A stretch of 64,000 bases of DNA from Streptomyces sp. BK208 (GTDB lineage: Bacteria > Actinomycetota > Actinomycetes > Streptomycetales > Streptomycetaceae): positions 186,001 through 250,000 of the forward strand of contig NZ_SOAV01000009.1 in assembly GCF_004364245.1 (NCBI RefSeq), written 5' to 3'. Below the pieces are notes generated by a model that saw only the letters and a list, made by a program, of their open reading frames with translations, searched no databases and was not told the DNA's origin. Made by a program: the position numbers and the translations under genes. Shown here piece by piece: positions 36,253-43,691 of this stretch (positions are counted from its first letter, which is position 1; each line of letters opens with the position of its first letter).

Positions 36253-36693
36253 GTGATCACCGCCCATGCGACCACGACAGCCCCGGCGGCCCCGGCCGCC
36301 GTGCCCCCGCTCCGCCTGCGCCTCGCTCCCCACGGCTCACTGCCGCGCCGCATCGACGGAGTGTGGTGGCCGCGATCACGCGACCTCCTGACGCAGCTTC
36401 CCCAGCTGCTCGCCGCACTGCCGACCGCGTGGGGCGACATCACCGGCGTCACGGTGAACTCGACCGCATGGTCCGTGGCACCGGGGCGCATGCTCGTCGC
36501 CAACCAGGTCGTACGCCTGAACCGGACCATGACACCGCGCGGCCCGAACACCATGGTCCTGATCTCTCCCGGCCGAGGCCGCTGGGATCTGCTGGTCGTG
36601 CCTCCGGACACCCCGGAGGAAGCCGCTGCCTCCCTCATGACCGGCGCGGGGACGTACCAGCCCGCGTCGCCCACCGCCGACGGAGGAGCCTGA
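36253..36693 (+). CDS. DUF5994 family protein (copy 2)
   Basis: Protein of 146 residues. The shared motifs GVWWPRSRDLLTQLPQLLAA, VNSTAWSVAPGRMLVANQVV and WDLLVVPPDTPEEAAASLM align with copy 1 at 31.6-32.1 kb. The W-W-P-R-S-R-D box, a central strand region and the V-V-P-P-x-T-x-x-x-A helix are the family hallmarks. GTG 36253 follows GAGAG; the longer open frame to 35896 shows no family sequence. It lies 83 bases before the desaturase and probably shares its transcript. Function unknown; soluble and alpha/beta in appearance. Confidence 0.75.
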   Translation: MITAHATTTAPAAPAAVPPLRLRLAPHGSLPRRIDGVWWPRSRDLLTQLPQLLAALPTAWGDITGVTVNSTAWSVAPGRMLVANQVVRLNRTMTPRGPNTMVLISPGRGRWDLLVVPPDTPEEAAASLMTGAGTYQPASPTADGGA

Positions 36694-36776
36694 AGACCGG
36701 CTTCGCCCCGGGCGACTCCCCCCACCCCGGCGGACGCTCCGCGTCATCCGCCCACCTCGCAGAGAGTTCCGCCGTC

Positions 36777-37829
36777 ATGACCACCGTCCCGACCCGCACT
36801 CCGCCCGCCGACCGTCACGGCAGCGACTTCGCCCGCCTGTCCAGGAAGATCACCGAAGCCGGACTGCTGGGGCGCCGTCCCGGCTACTACACGGCACGGA
36901 TCACCACGGTGGTGGGCCTCTACGCCATCGGCTGGACCGTTTTCGTGCTCGTCGGACCCTCGTGGTGGACGCTGACGATCGCCGTCCTCATGGCAGTCCT
37001 CTACGGGCAGGTGGCCCTGGTCGCCCATGACGTGGCCCACCGGCAGGTGTTCCGCCGCCGTCGCACCAGCGAGGTGTCCGGGCGTGCCGCCGGGGCGCTG
37101 ATCGGGATGGGGTACGGCTGGTGGCAGGACAAGCACACCCGTCACCACGCCAACCCCAACACCGAGGGCCTCGATCCCGACATCGAGCCCGACGTCCTCG
37201 TGTGGTCCCAGGAGCAGGCCGCTGCCGCCACGGGACTGCCGCGCCTGCTCGGCCGCCGGCAGGCGTTCCTCTTCTTCCCGCTGCTCACGCTGGAGGGTTT
37301 CAACCTGCACGTGTCGAGCGGCAGGTCGATCACCAACCGTTCGCTCAAACACCGGACCCTCGACGGCATCCTGCTGTTCGCGCACTGCGCGGTGTACCTG
37401 ACCGTCCTGTTCCTGGTGCTGCCGCCGGGCATGGCCTTCGCCTTTCTCGCGGTCCACCAGTGCCTGTTCGGCGTCTACCTCGGCTCCGTCTTCGCCCCCA
37501 ACCACAAGGGCATGCCGATCCTGTCGGCCGAGGACCGGCCCGACTTCCTCCGCCGCCAGGTCCTCACCTCGCGCAACGTGGACGGTGGCCGGTTCACCGA
37601 CCTCGCGCTCGGCGGCCTGAACCACCAGATCGAGCACCACCTGTTCCCCAGCATGCCCAGCCCCAACCTGCGCAAGGCCCGCACCATCGTCCGGCAGTAC
37701 TGCCGGGACCTGGGCGTCGACTACGCGGAGACGGGGCTGATCGCCTCGTACCGACTGGTGCTCACGAGCCTGCACCGAGCCGGCACCCCCCTGAGGGAAT
37801 CCGCGTCCGGGACCCGGCCGCGGTCCTGA
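36777..37829 (+). CDS. Membrane fatty-acid desaturase
   Basis: Diiron acyl desaturase of 350 residues acting in the membrane. Three histidine boxes are present: HDVAH, HTRHH and HQIEHH (the last in GGLNHQIEHHLFPSMPSPNL). Two hydrophobic pairs lie before and between them (TTVVGLYAIGWTVFVLV, WTLTIAVLMAVLYGQVALV; AHCAVYLTVLFLVLP). The HQIEHH form is typical of front-end or acyl-lipid desaturases; regioselectivity is unknown. It probably adjusts membrane fluidity under stress, fitting the sigma-factor island. It starts at ATG 36777 without a strong ribosome site. Confidence 0.92.
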   Translation: MTTVPTRTPPADRHGSDFARLSRKITEAGLLGRRPGYYTARITTVVGLYAIGWTVFVLVGPSWWTLTIAVLMAVLYGQVALVAHDVAHRQVFRRRRTSEVSGRAAGALIGMGYGWWQDKHTRHHANPNTEGLDPDIEPDVLVWSQEQAAAATGLPRLLGRRQAFLFFPLLTLEGFNLHVSSGRSITNRSLKHRTLDGILLFAHCAVYLTVLFLVLPPGMAFAFLAVHQCLFGVYLGSVFAPNHKGMPILSAEDRPDFLRRQVLTSRNVDGGRFTDLALGGLNHQIEHHLFPSMPSPNLRKARTIVRQYCRDLGVDYAETGLIASYRLVLTSLHRAGTPLRESASGTRPRS

Positions 37830-38019
37830 TGCCGGGCGTGTCCTGATGCCGGGCGCGGTCCTGATGGCGGGCGTCGAACCGCGGGTTTCCTCGGGGTGTG
37901 CGCGGCGCAGGCCGCGCCTCTCCCCCGGTCACGGAGAGGCGCCGGTCGTCACTGAGGGCGAGAGAAGCTGCCGGAGTAGAGTGATCAGCGCTCTGGTCCC
38001 GTCGCAGATCGAGGTCGCC

Positions 38020-38280
38020 ATGGACTCCCCCGACACGCCCTCGCACGGCTACGCCGAGGTACAGGTCACTGCCGCGTCGCCCGAGGTCGCCCGGCGTGTG
38101 GCAGAGGTCCTGAGGCACTGCTTCGCCACCACCGAGCAGCGCAGTTATCCGGCCGGCACCGAGGGCGGGACCCGTCTCGAACTCACCGTGGACACCACTC
38201 GCGCTGCGGAGCCCGCCCGCTCCTGGCTGGAATCGAGCCGCTGGGGCGGTCACTCCGACCGGGAGCCCGGACGCGGCTGA
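38020..38280 (+). CDS. Conserved-looking small protein (86 aa)
   Basis: Cytoplasmic protein of 86 residues from ATG 38020, which has GAGG six bases before it. GTG 37981 (GGAG four bases upstream) would give 99 residues. The sequence shows a beta-alpha-beta-like pattern: YAEVQVTAASPEVARRVAEV, a helix, RSYPAGTEGGTRLELTVDTT. Nothing indicates a membrane or a cofactor. I do not recognise the family. It sits between the desaturase and a sigma-B-like promoter. Confidence 0.5.
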   Translation: MDSPDTPSHGYAEVQVTAASPEVARRVAEVLRHCFATTEQRSYPAGTEGGTRLELTVDTTRAAEPARSWLESSRWGGHSDREPGRG

Positions 38281-38499
38281 GCCGGGTGCCGTACCGGGAC
38301 ACCGGGCGTCACCCCGACGCCGCGACGGCCCGCGGCGGCCGTGCACCCGCGACCCCACAGGCGGACCCGGTCGACCGGGCGATGTACGCGACCCGGTGCG
38401 AGGCCGGACGACTCACGCCGCCGGCGCTCCGCGACGCCGGCGGCCGCACCCGTGATCGCTTCTCGGAGACGACCTGACGAAGGTCGGTGGCGAAAGGCG
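38281..38499. other. Short region with a doubtful 63-codon frame
   Basis: Between the 86-residue gene and the sigma-B-like promoter. A frame from GTG 38286 (five bases after the previous stop) gives MPYRDTGRHPDAATARGGR and then DRAMYATRCEAGRLTPPALR, with no ribosome site. Not counted as a gene. Confidence 0.35.
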
Positions 38500-38524
38500 G
38501 CGTACACCGTCGGGAACCGGGTAT
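38500..38524 (+). promoter_or_regulatory. Candidate sigma-B-type promoter for the DUF6131 gene
   Basis: GCGT (38500-38503), 15 bases, GGGTAT (38519-38524) fits the Streptomyces sigma-B consensus GNNT-N14-16-GGGTAY. It lies about 150 bases before the small membrane protein gene, in an island that encodes a SigB-family factor. Confidence 0.5.
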
Positions 38525-38675
38525 TCGGTGGTCCGCAGAGGAAAACTCGCCACTACCGAATACGGATACCAGCACCTCAGCAGTGACCGGTCGAGGCGTA
38601 TGCCTGGCGGAATCAACGGTCGAGTTCCACTCATGCGCCTTCGCGTACTGGAAAACTCGAGAGGAAAGAATCGCA

Positions 38676-38831
38676 ATGATCGTCATTGGCCTCATCCTAC
38701 TGATCATCGGAATTCTGGCAGGAATATCCCTCCTGACGACGATAGGCGGGATCTTGATAGCCGTTGGTGCGGTTCTGTGGATCCTCGGTGCCACCGGGCG
38801 TGCCGTCGGCGGTCGAAAGCACTATTTCTGA
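38676..38831 (+). CDS. DUF6131 small membrane protein
   Basis: Protein of 51 residues with two hydrophobic helices: IVIGLILLIIGILAGI and TIGGILIAVGAVLWILG, joined by a short turn and ending AVGGRKHYF. This matches the actinobacterial DUF6131 pattern. ATG 38676 comes after GAGAGGAAAG. A sigma-B-like promoter lies upstream and a strong terminator downstream, so it appears to be a single, stress-induced gene. Function unknown; membrane stabilisation or a small regulator is possible. Confidence 0.8.
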   Translation: MIVIGLILLIIGILAGISLLTTIGGILIAVGAVLWILGATGRAVGGRKHYF

Positions 38832-38897
38832 CTTAGGCGCCGGGAGCTTTCCCTTCCCGAGCCGTGAGCGCCATGAGCGGTTCCCGCTCGGCGCTCG

Positions 38898-38925
38898 AAC
38901 CCCCCGGGTCTCGACCCGGGGGGTT
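38898..38925. terminator. Bidirectional terminator between DUF6131 and LPMO genes
   Basis: AACCCCCCGGGTC (38898-38910) and GACCCGGGGGGTT (38913-38925) form a perfect 13-bp inverted repeat between two convergent genes. Confidence 0.85.
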
Positions 38926-39000
38926 CTCTGCCGTCAGGCCGGTGAGCGGGCGCCGCCCCGGCCGAGGCCGAGGCCGGAGCCGTGTGCGGCGCTCGTGGGC

Positions 39001-39675
39001 TCAGCCGAAGTTCACGTCACTGCACCACATGTAGGCCTGGTCGAGGTGCGAGGCCTGCCAGATCACGAACAGGACGTGGTGTCCGGTGTAGCCCGAGGTC
39101 TGGACGGGGAACGTGATGTCGTTCGCCGGGGCGTAACGGCCGGTCTGCGTGATGAAGTCGAGGTTGCCCCAGCCCAGGGTCTGGGTCTTCGGGTCGAAGC
39201 CCTGCTTGCTCACGTAGACCTTGAAGTAGTCGGCACCGTGGGACGCCTGGTCGTACAGGTGGACCGAGAAGTTGTTGCCGACGGTGGTGGTCTTCCACGC
39301 CCCGGGCTTGTTCAGACTGGCGTTCCTGGAGAGGTTGTTGCTGCAGAGCGTGCCGTCGGGCGTCTTCGCCTGGAACTGGCCGCCGAGGCCGTCGCGCAGT
39401 GCGCTCATCCAGTTCCACATGGTGTCGGCGTTGGCCTGGAAGGCCTGCCAGCACATGGGGTCTTCGGTCTGCATCGCCGGGTTCGTGTGGTTGCTGCCCC
39501 AGGTCTTCCAGCACTGGTACGCGCGGGAGGCGGGGCCGACGATGGTGCCGTGGGCCTGGGCGGGGGCCGACCAGGTCAGTGCGCCGGCTACCACGGCGAA
39601 CAGCATGACGAGCGCCTGGAGAGGCCGACGGAGCGACGACCGCGAAGGCCCGGTTAACGGACTCTGTGTGCGCAT
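39001..39675 (-). CDS. Secreted lytic polysaccharide monooxygenase, AA10
   Basis: Copper enzyme of 224 residues that oxidatively cleaves crystalline chitin or cellulose. The signal peptide has twin basic runs and ends SAPAQA, leaving the mature N-terminal HGTIVGPASRAYQC whose His-1 forms the copper histidine brace. Second brace His: YDQASHGADYF. Axial Phe region: AYMWCSDVNFG. The features resemble the CHB1-type chitin-binding group (PMCWQAFQA, KQGFDPKTQTLGW), so chitin is the likelier substrate. There is no carbohydrate-binding module. The start ATG 39675 has GGAAGGAG upstream, and a CebR-type palindrome lies 35 bases before it. Confidence 0.95.
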   Translation of the reverse strand: MRTQSPLTGPSRSSLRRPLQALVMLFAVVAGALTWSAPAQAHGTIVGPASRAYQCWKTWGSNHTNPAMQTEDPMCWQAFQANADTMWNWMSALRDGLGGQFQAKTPDGTLCSNNLSRNASLNKPGAWKTTTVGNNFSVHLYDQASHGADYFKVYVSKQGFDPKTQTLGWGNLDFITQTGRYAPANDITFPVQTSGYTGHHVLFVIWQASHLDQAYMWCSDVNFG

Positions 39676-39709
39676 GTGGGGGGAACTCCTTCCAGTGGCA
39701 AGGCTGTAA

Positions 39710-39723
39710 TGGGAGCGCTCCCA
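39710..39723. promoter_or_regulatory. CebR-type operator upstream of the LPMO gene
   Basis: TGGGAGCGCTCCCA is a perfect 14-bp palindrome identical to the published Streptomyces CebR (cellobiose repressor) box. It lies 35 bases before the start codon, a suitable place for repression. Confidence 0.85.
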
Positions 39724-39979
39724 ACGGTAGGACCTCCGAGTGAAATGTCAATGCAACAAACAAAGTCGATCACGGGGCGCGTGAGGAGGCCGCGTGGACC
39801 TGCACGGATGCCCAACTCCCGGGATTCCAGGGCTCGGTGGGACGACCTTCCCGCCCCCGAGTCGGTCTCGACGGGCCACGTCGACACCGGGAACATGACT
39901 GGCCGAGGAAACCCGACCAGCACATCCGGAGGGGGCGTCGGCAGGCCGACCCGCCTCCACTCCACCGAGATGAGGTCCC

Positions 39980-40783
39980 ATGACCCGGAACCGAGCCGCC
40001 GTCGGCGCGGCCGCCGTGATCCTGTCCACCGTCGGACTCGCCGCCGGTCCGGCAGCCGCCGCCACCCCAGCCACCGCCACCGCCACCGCCACCGCCACCG
40101 CCACCGAGGCGAAGGCACGCGTCGGAGCCGACTGGGCAACCCAGTCGATCGTCTTCACCGCGGCCGCGGGGCAGACCAACGACGTCGACATCTTCTCCAT
40201 GTACACCAGCGACGGGATCCGGCGGATCGGCTTCACCGACGTCGTCCCGCTCCAACCGGGCGACCACTGTGCGTACTCCAGAGCCGAGGACACCACGTCC
40301 GTCGTCTGCGAGCTGCCGGCCGAGAGCTCCCGGCCCGACAGGATCGACGTCCTCCTCGGCGACGGCGACGACACGGTCGCCGCCTTCGACCCCGGGGTCG
40401 GCACCGTCCGCGGCGGCCCCGGCGACGACGAACTGCACGCCCACACCGCCCGTACGGTGCTGGGTGACGCGGGGGACGACATGCTCATGGGACCCGCCAC
40501 CCTGAACGGCGGCGACGGCATGGACCACCTGATGGGCGACGACGGCGACCAGCGGATGTGGGGCGGTCCCGGCGACGACATGATCGAGGGCTACGGCGGT
40601 GACGACACCGTGTACGCCGGCCCCGGCGACGACCACGCCATGGGCGGGGACGGCCGGGACATCGTCCTCGGCGGCCCCGGCGACGACACTCTGGACGGCG
40701 AGGGCGGCGACGACCTGGTCTGCGGCGGCCCGGGGCAGGACACCGTCGAAGGCGGCCCCGGCCGCGACATCGTCCTCCGCTAG
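39980..40783 (+). CDS. Secreted RTX-like calcium-binding repeat protein
   Basis: Exported protein of 267 residues. The signal peptide is MTRNRAAVGAAAVILSTVGL followed by AAGPAAA; an Ala-Thr dipeptide repeat comes next, then a small beta domain (about 50-130). From about 130 to the end there are tandem GGxGxDxhx nonapeptides (GGPGDDELH, GGPGDDMIEG, GGDGRDIVLGGPGDDTLDG, GGPGQDTVEGGPGRDIVL). These form a calcium-dependent parallel beta-roll. No enzyme domain or type I secretion system is nearby, so it uses Sec. Role unknown, possibly structural. Confidence 0.88.
   Translation: MTRNRAAVGAAAVILSTVGLAAGPAAAATPATATATATATATEAKARVGADWATQSIVFTAAAGQTNDVDIFSMYTSDGIRRIGFTDVVPLQPGDHCAYSRAEDTTSVVCELPAESSRPDRIDVLLGDGDDTVAAFDPGVGTVRGGPGDDELHAHTARTVLGDAGDDMLMGPATLNGGDGMDHLMGDDGDQRMWGGPGDDMIEGYGGDDTVYAGPGDDHAMGGDGRDIVLGGPGDDTLDGEGGDDLVCGGPGQDTVEGGPGRDIVLR
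40070..40105 (+). repeat. GCCACC hexanucleotide repeat
   Basis: Six tandem GCCACC units encode alternating Ala-Thr just after the signal peptide of the RTX-like protein. Copy number could vary by slippage without a frameshift. Confidence 0.8.
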
Positions 40784-40919
40784 GCCCACGCGCCACCGCC
40801 GTACCCACACCCGTATCCACGCCCGGCCGCACACCCGTATCCGCACCTGAGGACTCCGGCCCGCGGCGCGAACAGCGTCGCGGGCGCCGAGCAGTGCTCT
40901 CCCCCTGCCGAGCAAACAG

Positions 40920-40948
40920 TTGGCTAGCCACATAATCGGTGGTACTTT
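40920..40948 (+). promoter_or_regulatory. Promoter of the oxidoreductase-marR operon
   Basis: TTGGCT (40920-40925), 17-base spacer, TACTTT (40943-40948). The -35 lies in the left arm of the inverted-repeat operator and the -10 abuts its right arm. Confidence 0.6.
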
Positions 40949-40962
40949 TATGTGGCTAGCCA
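40921..40962. promoter_or_regulatory. Probable MarR operator (inverted repeat)
   Basis: A 15-base arm TGGCTAGCCACATAA (40921-40935) is repeated inverted and perfectly at 40948-40962. Each arm contains its own palindrome TGGCTAGCCA, so two regulator dimers could bind, one over the -35 and one at the transcription start. The downstream marR gene is the obvious candidate repressor. Confidence 0.75.
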
Positions 40963-41005
40963 CGGAAGTGGCGGGCGCAACGGACCCCACGTCAGGAGAA
41001 CAGTC

Positions 41006-41920
41006 ATGAAGGCCATCGTTTTCGATGCGTTCGGCGGTACCGAGGTCCTGCACGAGGCGGAGATCGCGCTCCCCGAGCCCGGGCCCGGCCAGGTCCGCGT
41101 GCGGGTCCGCGCCGTCGGGGTGAACCCGGTGGACGGCAAGATCCGTTCGGGGATCATGGAGGCCATCTTCCCCACCACCCTGCCCGCCGTGCCCGGCGGG
41201 GAGATCGCGGGCGTGGTCGACGCGGTCGGGGCGGACGTCGATCACCTGAAGGTGGGCGACGAGGTGCTGGGCTGGTCCGACACCGGTTCCTACGCCCAGT
41301 ACGCCCTCGCCCCGGCCTCGGTCCTCGCCGCCAAGCCGGCCGGCCTGGACTGGACCCACGCCGCCGCGCTGCCCGTGGCGAGCGACGGCGCCGAACGCGT
41401 GCTGGACCTGCTGGGCGTCGGTGCGGGCGAGACCCTGCTGATCCACGGGGCCTCGGGCGCGCTCGGCACCATCGCCGTGCAGCTCGCCGTCGCCCGCGGC
41501 GCCCGGGTCATCGGTACCGCCGGGGCGGGCAACCAGGACTACGTCACCTCGCTCGGCGCGACCGCGCTGGTCTACGGGGACGGCCTCGTCGAGCGGGTCC
41601 GCGCACTCGCTCCCGAAGGCGTGGACGCGGTCTTCGACGCGGCCGGCAAGGGCGCGTTGGAGGACTCCGTCACCCTGCGCGGCGGCACCGACCGGATCGT
41701 CACCACCGCCGACTTCCGCGCCCGCGAACTCGGCGTCGTCTTCGCCGAGGGGCCCCAGCGCCGTTCCGCGGCGCGTCTCGCCGAGATCGCCCGGCAGGCG
41801 GCGGACGGCAGACTGGTCACCACGGTCGGCGCCGCCTACCCGCTGGCACAGGCCGCCCAGGCGCAGCAGGCCAGCGACGCGGGCCACAACCGGGGCAAGA
41901 TCGTCCTCACCGTCAACTGA
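41006..41920 (+). CDS. NADPH:quinone oxidoreductase (zinc-independent MDR)
   Basis: Reductase of 304 residues of the quinone oxidoreductase/zeta-crystallin group: GroES-like domain (VRVRAVGVNPVDGKIRSG, PGGEIAGVVDAVG), then the Rossmann nucleotide fold with IHGASGALGTIAVQLA. Zinc-binding cysteines are absent, as usual here. It reduces quinones or activated alkenes with NADPH and is often induced by toxic electrophiles. ATG 41006 follows AGGAGA; the longer frame lacks family sequence. The MarR gene begins 36 bases downstream, and both are read from a promoter embedded in an inverted repeat. Confidence 0.93.
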   Translation: MKAIVFDAFGGTEVLHEAEIALPEPGPGQVRVRVRAVGVNPVDGKIRSGIMEAIFPTTLPAVPGGEIAGVVDAVGADVDHLKVGDEVLGWSDTGSYAQYALAPASVLAAKPAGLDWTHAAALPVASDGAERVLDLLGVGAGETLLIHGASGALGTIAVQLAVARGARVIGTAGAGNQDYVTSLGATALVYGDGLVERVRALAPEGVDAVFDAAGKGALEDSVTLRGGTDRIVTTADFRARELGVVFAEGPQRRSAARLAEIARQAADGRLVTTVGAAYPLAQAAQAQQASDAGHNRGKIVLTVN

Positions 41921-41956
41921 ACGACCACTGCCACCGCGGTGGCCGAGGGAGCAGCC

Positions 41957-42436
41957 ATGTCCGGTTCCACGTCGTCCCAGCCGCCGTCGGCGGCGAGCGA
42001 GGGACGGTTGAGCTACGCCGTCTTCCAGCTCGCCCGCGCCCACCGCGGCCATGCCGCCGCCATGCTGCGTGCCATGAACCTGCACCCGGGCCAGGAGCTG
42101 CTGCTGATGCAGCTCTTCGACCGGGACGGTCAGACCCAGGCCGAACTGCTGGAGCAGGTGGGCCTGGACCACTCCACGGTCTCCAAGTCGCTGCGCCGCA
42201 TGCAGGAGGCGGGGCTGCTCACCCGGGAGCCCGCCCCCCACGACCGGCGGGTCATGGTGGTCCACCTCACCGATGCCGGGCGCGCTCTGCGGGAGCCCAT
42301 CGCCGACATGTGGCGCACCCTGGAGCGGATCTCCGTGCGGGACCTGACCCCTGAGCAGGTCGACGTGTTCACCGGGTGCGCGCGTGTGATCGAAACGTCG
42401 ATCAGGGAGCACGGCCGGCCGGCGACCGAGGGGTGA
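41957..42436 (+). CDS. MarR-family transcriptional regulator
   Basis: Winged-helix regulator of 159 residues: LSYAVFQLARAHRGHAA dimer helix, helix-turn-helix GQTQAELLEQVGLDHSTVSK, wing APHDRRVMVVHLTDAG, and C-terminal dimer helix. MarR proteins leave DNA on binding phenolic or oxidising ligands. ATG 41957 has GAGGGAG before it. It is co-transcribed with the quinone reductase and probably represses both through the inverted repeat at 40.92-40.96 kb. Confidence 0.92.
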   Translation: MSGSTSSQPPSAASEGRLSYAVFQLARAHRGHAAAMLRAMNLHPGQELLLMQLFDRDGQTQAELLEQVGLDHSTVSKSLRRMQEAGLLTREPAPHDRRVMVVHLTDAGRALREPIADMWRTLERISVRDLTPEQVDVFTGCARVIETSIREHGRPATEG

Positions 42437-42485
42437 CCCCGCGCGGCCGAGCGGTCGCTTCCGCCGCTGTTCTATCTTGGCGGCC

Positions 42486-42881
42486 ATGCAGGCATACACG
42501 ATCGGCCAGGCGGCCCGGCTGCTCGGCGTCAGTCCGGACACCGCGCGGCGGTGGGCGGACGCGGGACGGGTGGCGACCCATCGCGACGAGGGCGGGAAGC
42601 GGCTCATCGACGGGAAGGACCTGGCGGCGTTCTCCGTGGAGCTCGCACAGGGCGGGAGCGGGGAGGAGGACACCTCCTGCACGTCGGTGCGCAACGCCTT
42701 TCCCGGCATCGTCACCGCGATCAAGCTGGGGGACGTGGCAGCCCAGGTGGAGATCCAGGCCGGCCCGCACCGGCTGGTCTCGCTGCTCACGCGGGAGGCC
42801 GTGGAGGAGTTGGGGCTGGAGGTCGGCGTGGAGGCCACCGCCCGGGTGAAGTCGACGAACGTGCACGTCGATCGGGTCTGA
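42486..42881 (+). CDS. HTH-TOBE molybdate-binding regulator
   Basis: Protein of 131 residues with a MerR/excisionase-like helix-turn-helix (YTIGQAARLLGVSPDTARRW, GGKRLIDGKDLAAFSV) and a Mop/TOBE molybdate-binding domain (RNAFPGIVTAIKLGDVAAQV, VKSTNVHVDRV). The fusion is the actinobacterial counterpart of ModE: it should sense molybdate or tungstate and control molybdenum genes. modABC starts 0.8 kb downstream. ATG 42486 is chosen because it begins the HTH; a ribosome site is not obvious. Confidence 0.88.
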   Translation: MQAYTIGQAARLLGVSPDTARRWADAGRVATHRDEGGKRLIDGKDLAAFSVELAQGGSGEEDTSCTSVRNAFPGIVTAIKLGDVAAQVEIQAGPHRLVSLLTREAVEELGLEVGVEATARVKSTNVHVDRV

Positions 42882-42884
42882 TCC

Positions 42885-42966
42885 GGTCCGGTGGCCGGTG
42901 GGGTCCTGCAGTCCGGCCGGTCCGGTGGCCGGTGGGGTCCTACAGTCCGGCCGGTCCGGTGGCGGG
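42885..42966. repeat. Tandem 34-bp direct repeat
   Basis: Two adjacent 34-base units (42885-42918 and 42919-42952, one mismatch: GCA versus ACA) plus the first bases of a third copy. They lie between the stop codons of the HTH-TOBE gene and the convergent molybdopterin gene. CCGG/CCGGCC-rich inner pairs can form hairpins, so they may act as the terminator. Confidence 0.8.
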
Positions 42967-43014
42967 CGCCGGTGGTCCCGGGCGCGGCTGCGGCCCTCGG
43001 TGTCCGGGGACGTC

Positions 43015-43506
43015 TCAACGGGGTGCGCGCGCCGTGGGGTAGCCGCCGTCGACGCGGATCGTGTCGACGGCGCCGACGTGGCGGCCGCCGCAGCGGTCCT
43101 GGGGCAGCACCGGTTGCGGGCCGACGCGGTCGAGCGGGGTGCCGTCCAGGGGGACGGCGAGCAGGACGGGGGCACGGCCGAAGTCCGGGTCGATCTCCGC
43201 CCAGGACAGCAGCGCCCGGTGGCCGTCGGCGCCGTGCACGGAGATCAGGAAGCGCAGCCGGTCCTTGCGGCGGGCGGGGTCGAAGGCCGGGGCGCTGTCG
43301 CTGAGGACGTCGTGCAGGAGCGGTCCGGTGAAGCGGTGGCGGCGGATGCCGCCGGTGGCGCACTCGAAGGCGACCTGCGCGGTGTGCTGGGGCCTGGCGA
43401 GCAGGTCGGACACCGTCAGCCGGCCCGGCCGGGCCAGGTCGCCGGTGAGGACGATCTCGGCCGGGGGGCCGGGTGCCGTACCGGCGGCTGCGGGGGACTG
43501 ACTCAC
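43015..43506 (-). CDS. Single-domain molybdopterin-binding oxidoreductase
   Basis: Protein of 163 residues consisting only of a sulfite-oxidase/YedY-type molybdopterin domain: LTGDLARPGRLTVSDLLA, VAFECATGGIRRHRFTGPLL, LISVHGADGHRALLSWAEID, PQPVLPQDRCGGRHVGAVDT. There is one Cys in the position (ECATGG) that might ligate molybdenum, but the protein is only half the usual length and lacks a signal peptide. It may bind the cofactor without catalysis or work with a partner. It is convergent with the HTH-TOBE gene and divergent from modA, consistent with a molybdenum role. Confidence 0.75.
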   Translation of the reverse strand: MSQSPAAAGTAPGPPAEIVLTGDLARPGRLTVSDLLARPQHTAQVAFECATGGIRRHRFTGPLLHDVLSDSAPAFDPARRKDRLRFLISVHGADGHRALLSWAEIDPDFGRAPVLLAVPLDGTPLDRVGPQPVLPQDRCGGRHVGAVDTIRVDGGYPTARAPR

Positions 43507-43629
43507 GGGCTGCCACCTCCCGCCGTCTCCGTACCCGGCAGACCCCGCCGCACAAACGCGCCGTACGAACGCACATGCCAGGGGAAGAGTTCCGAGGGGC
43601 TGCTCATGCTAAGCGACAGGAGACTTCTG

Positions 43630-43672
43630 GCTCGCATCTGCGGCAGTATGCTCGGCGTATGTTCTGGTCAGG
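43630..43672 (+). promoter_or_regulatory. Possible modABC promoter/regulatory site
   Basis: TTCTGG, then 16 bases, then TATGCT, with a near-repeat CGGCAGTATG/CGGCGTATG just after. It sits about 20-60 bases before the modA start. Weak match; a molybdate-responsive operator could lie here. Confidence 0.3.
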
Positions 43673-43691
43673 AACTTGAGGGAGTGGACCC

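Noticed and set aside
38286..38477. 63-codon frame after the 86-residue gene
   Set aside because: No ribosome site and no known similarity; position just after a stop is not enough.
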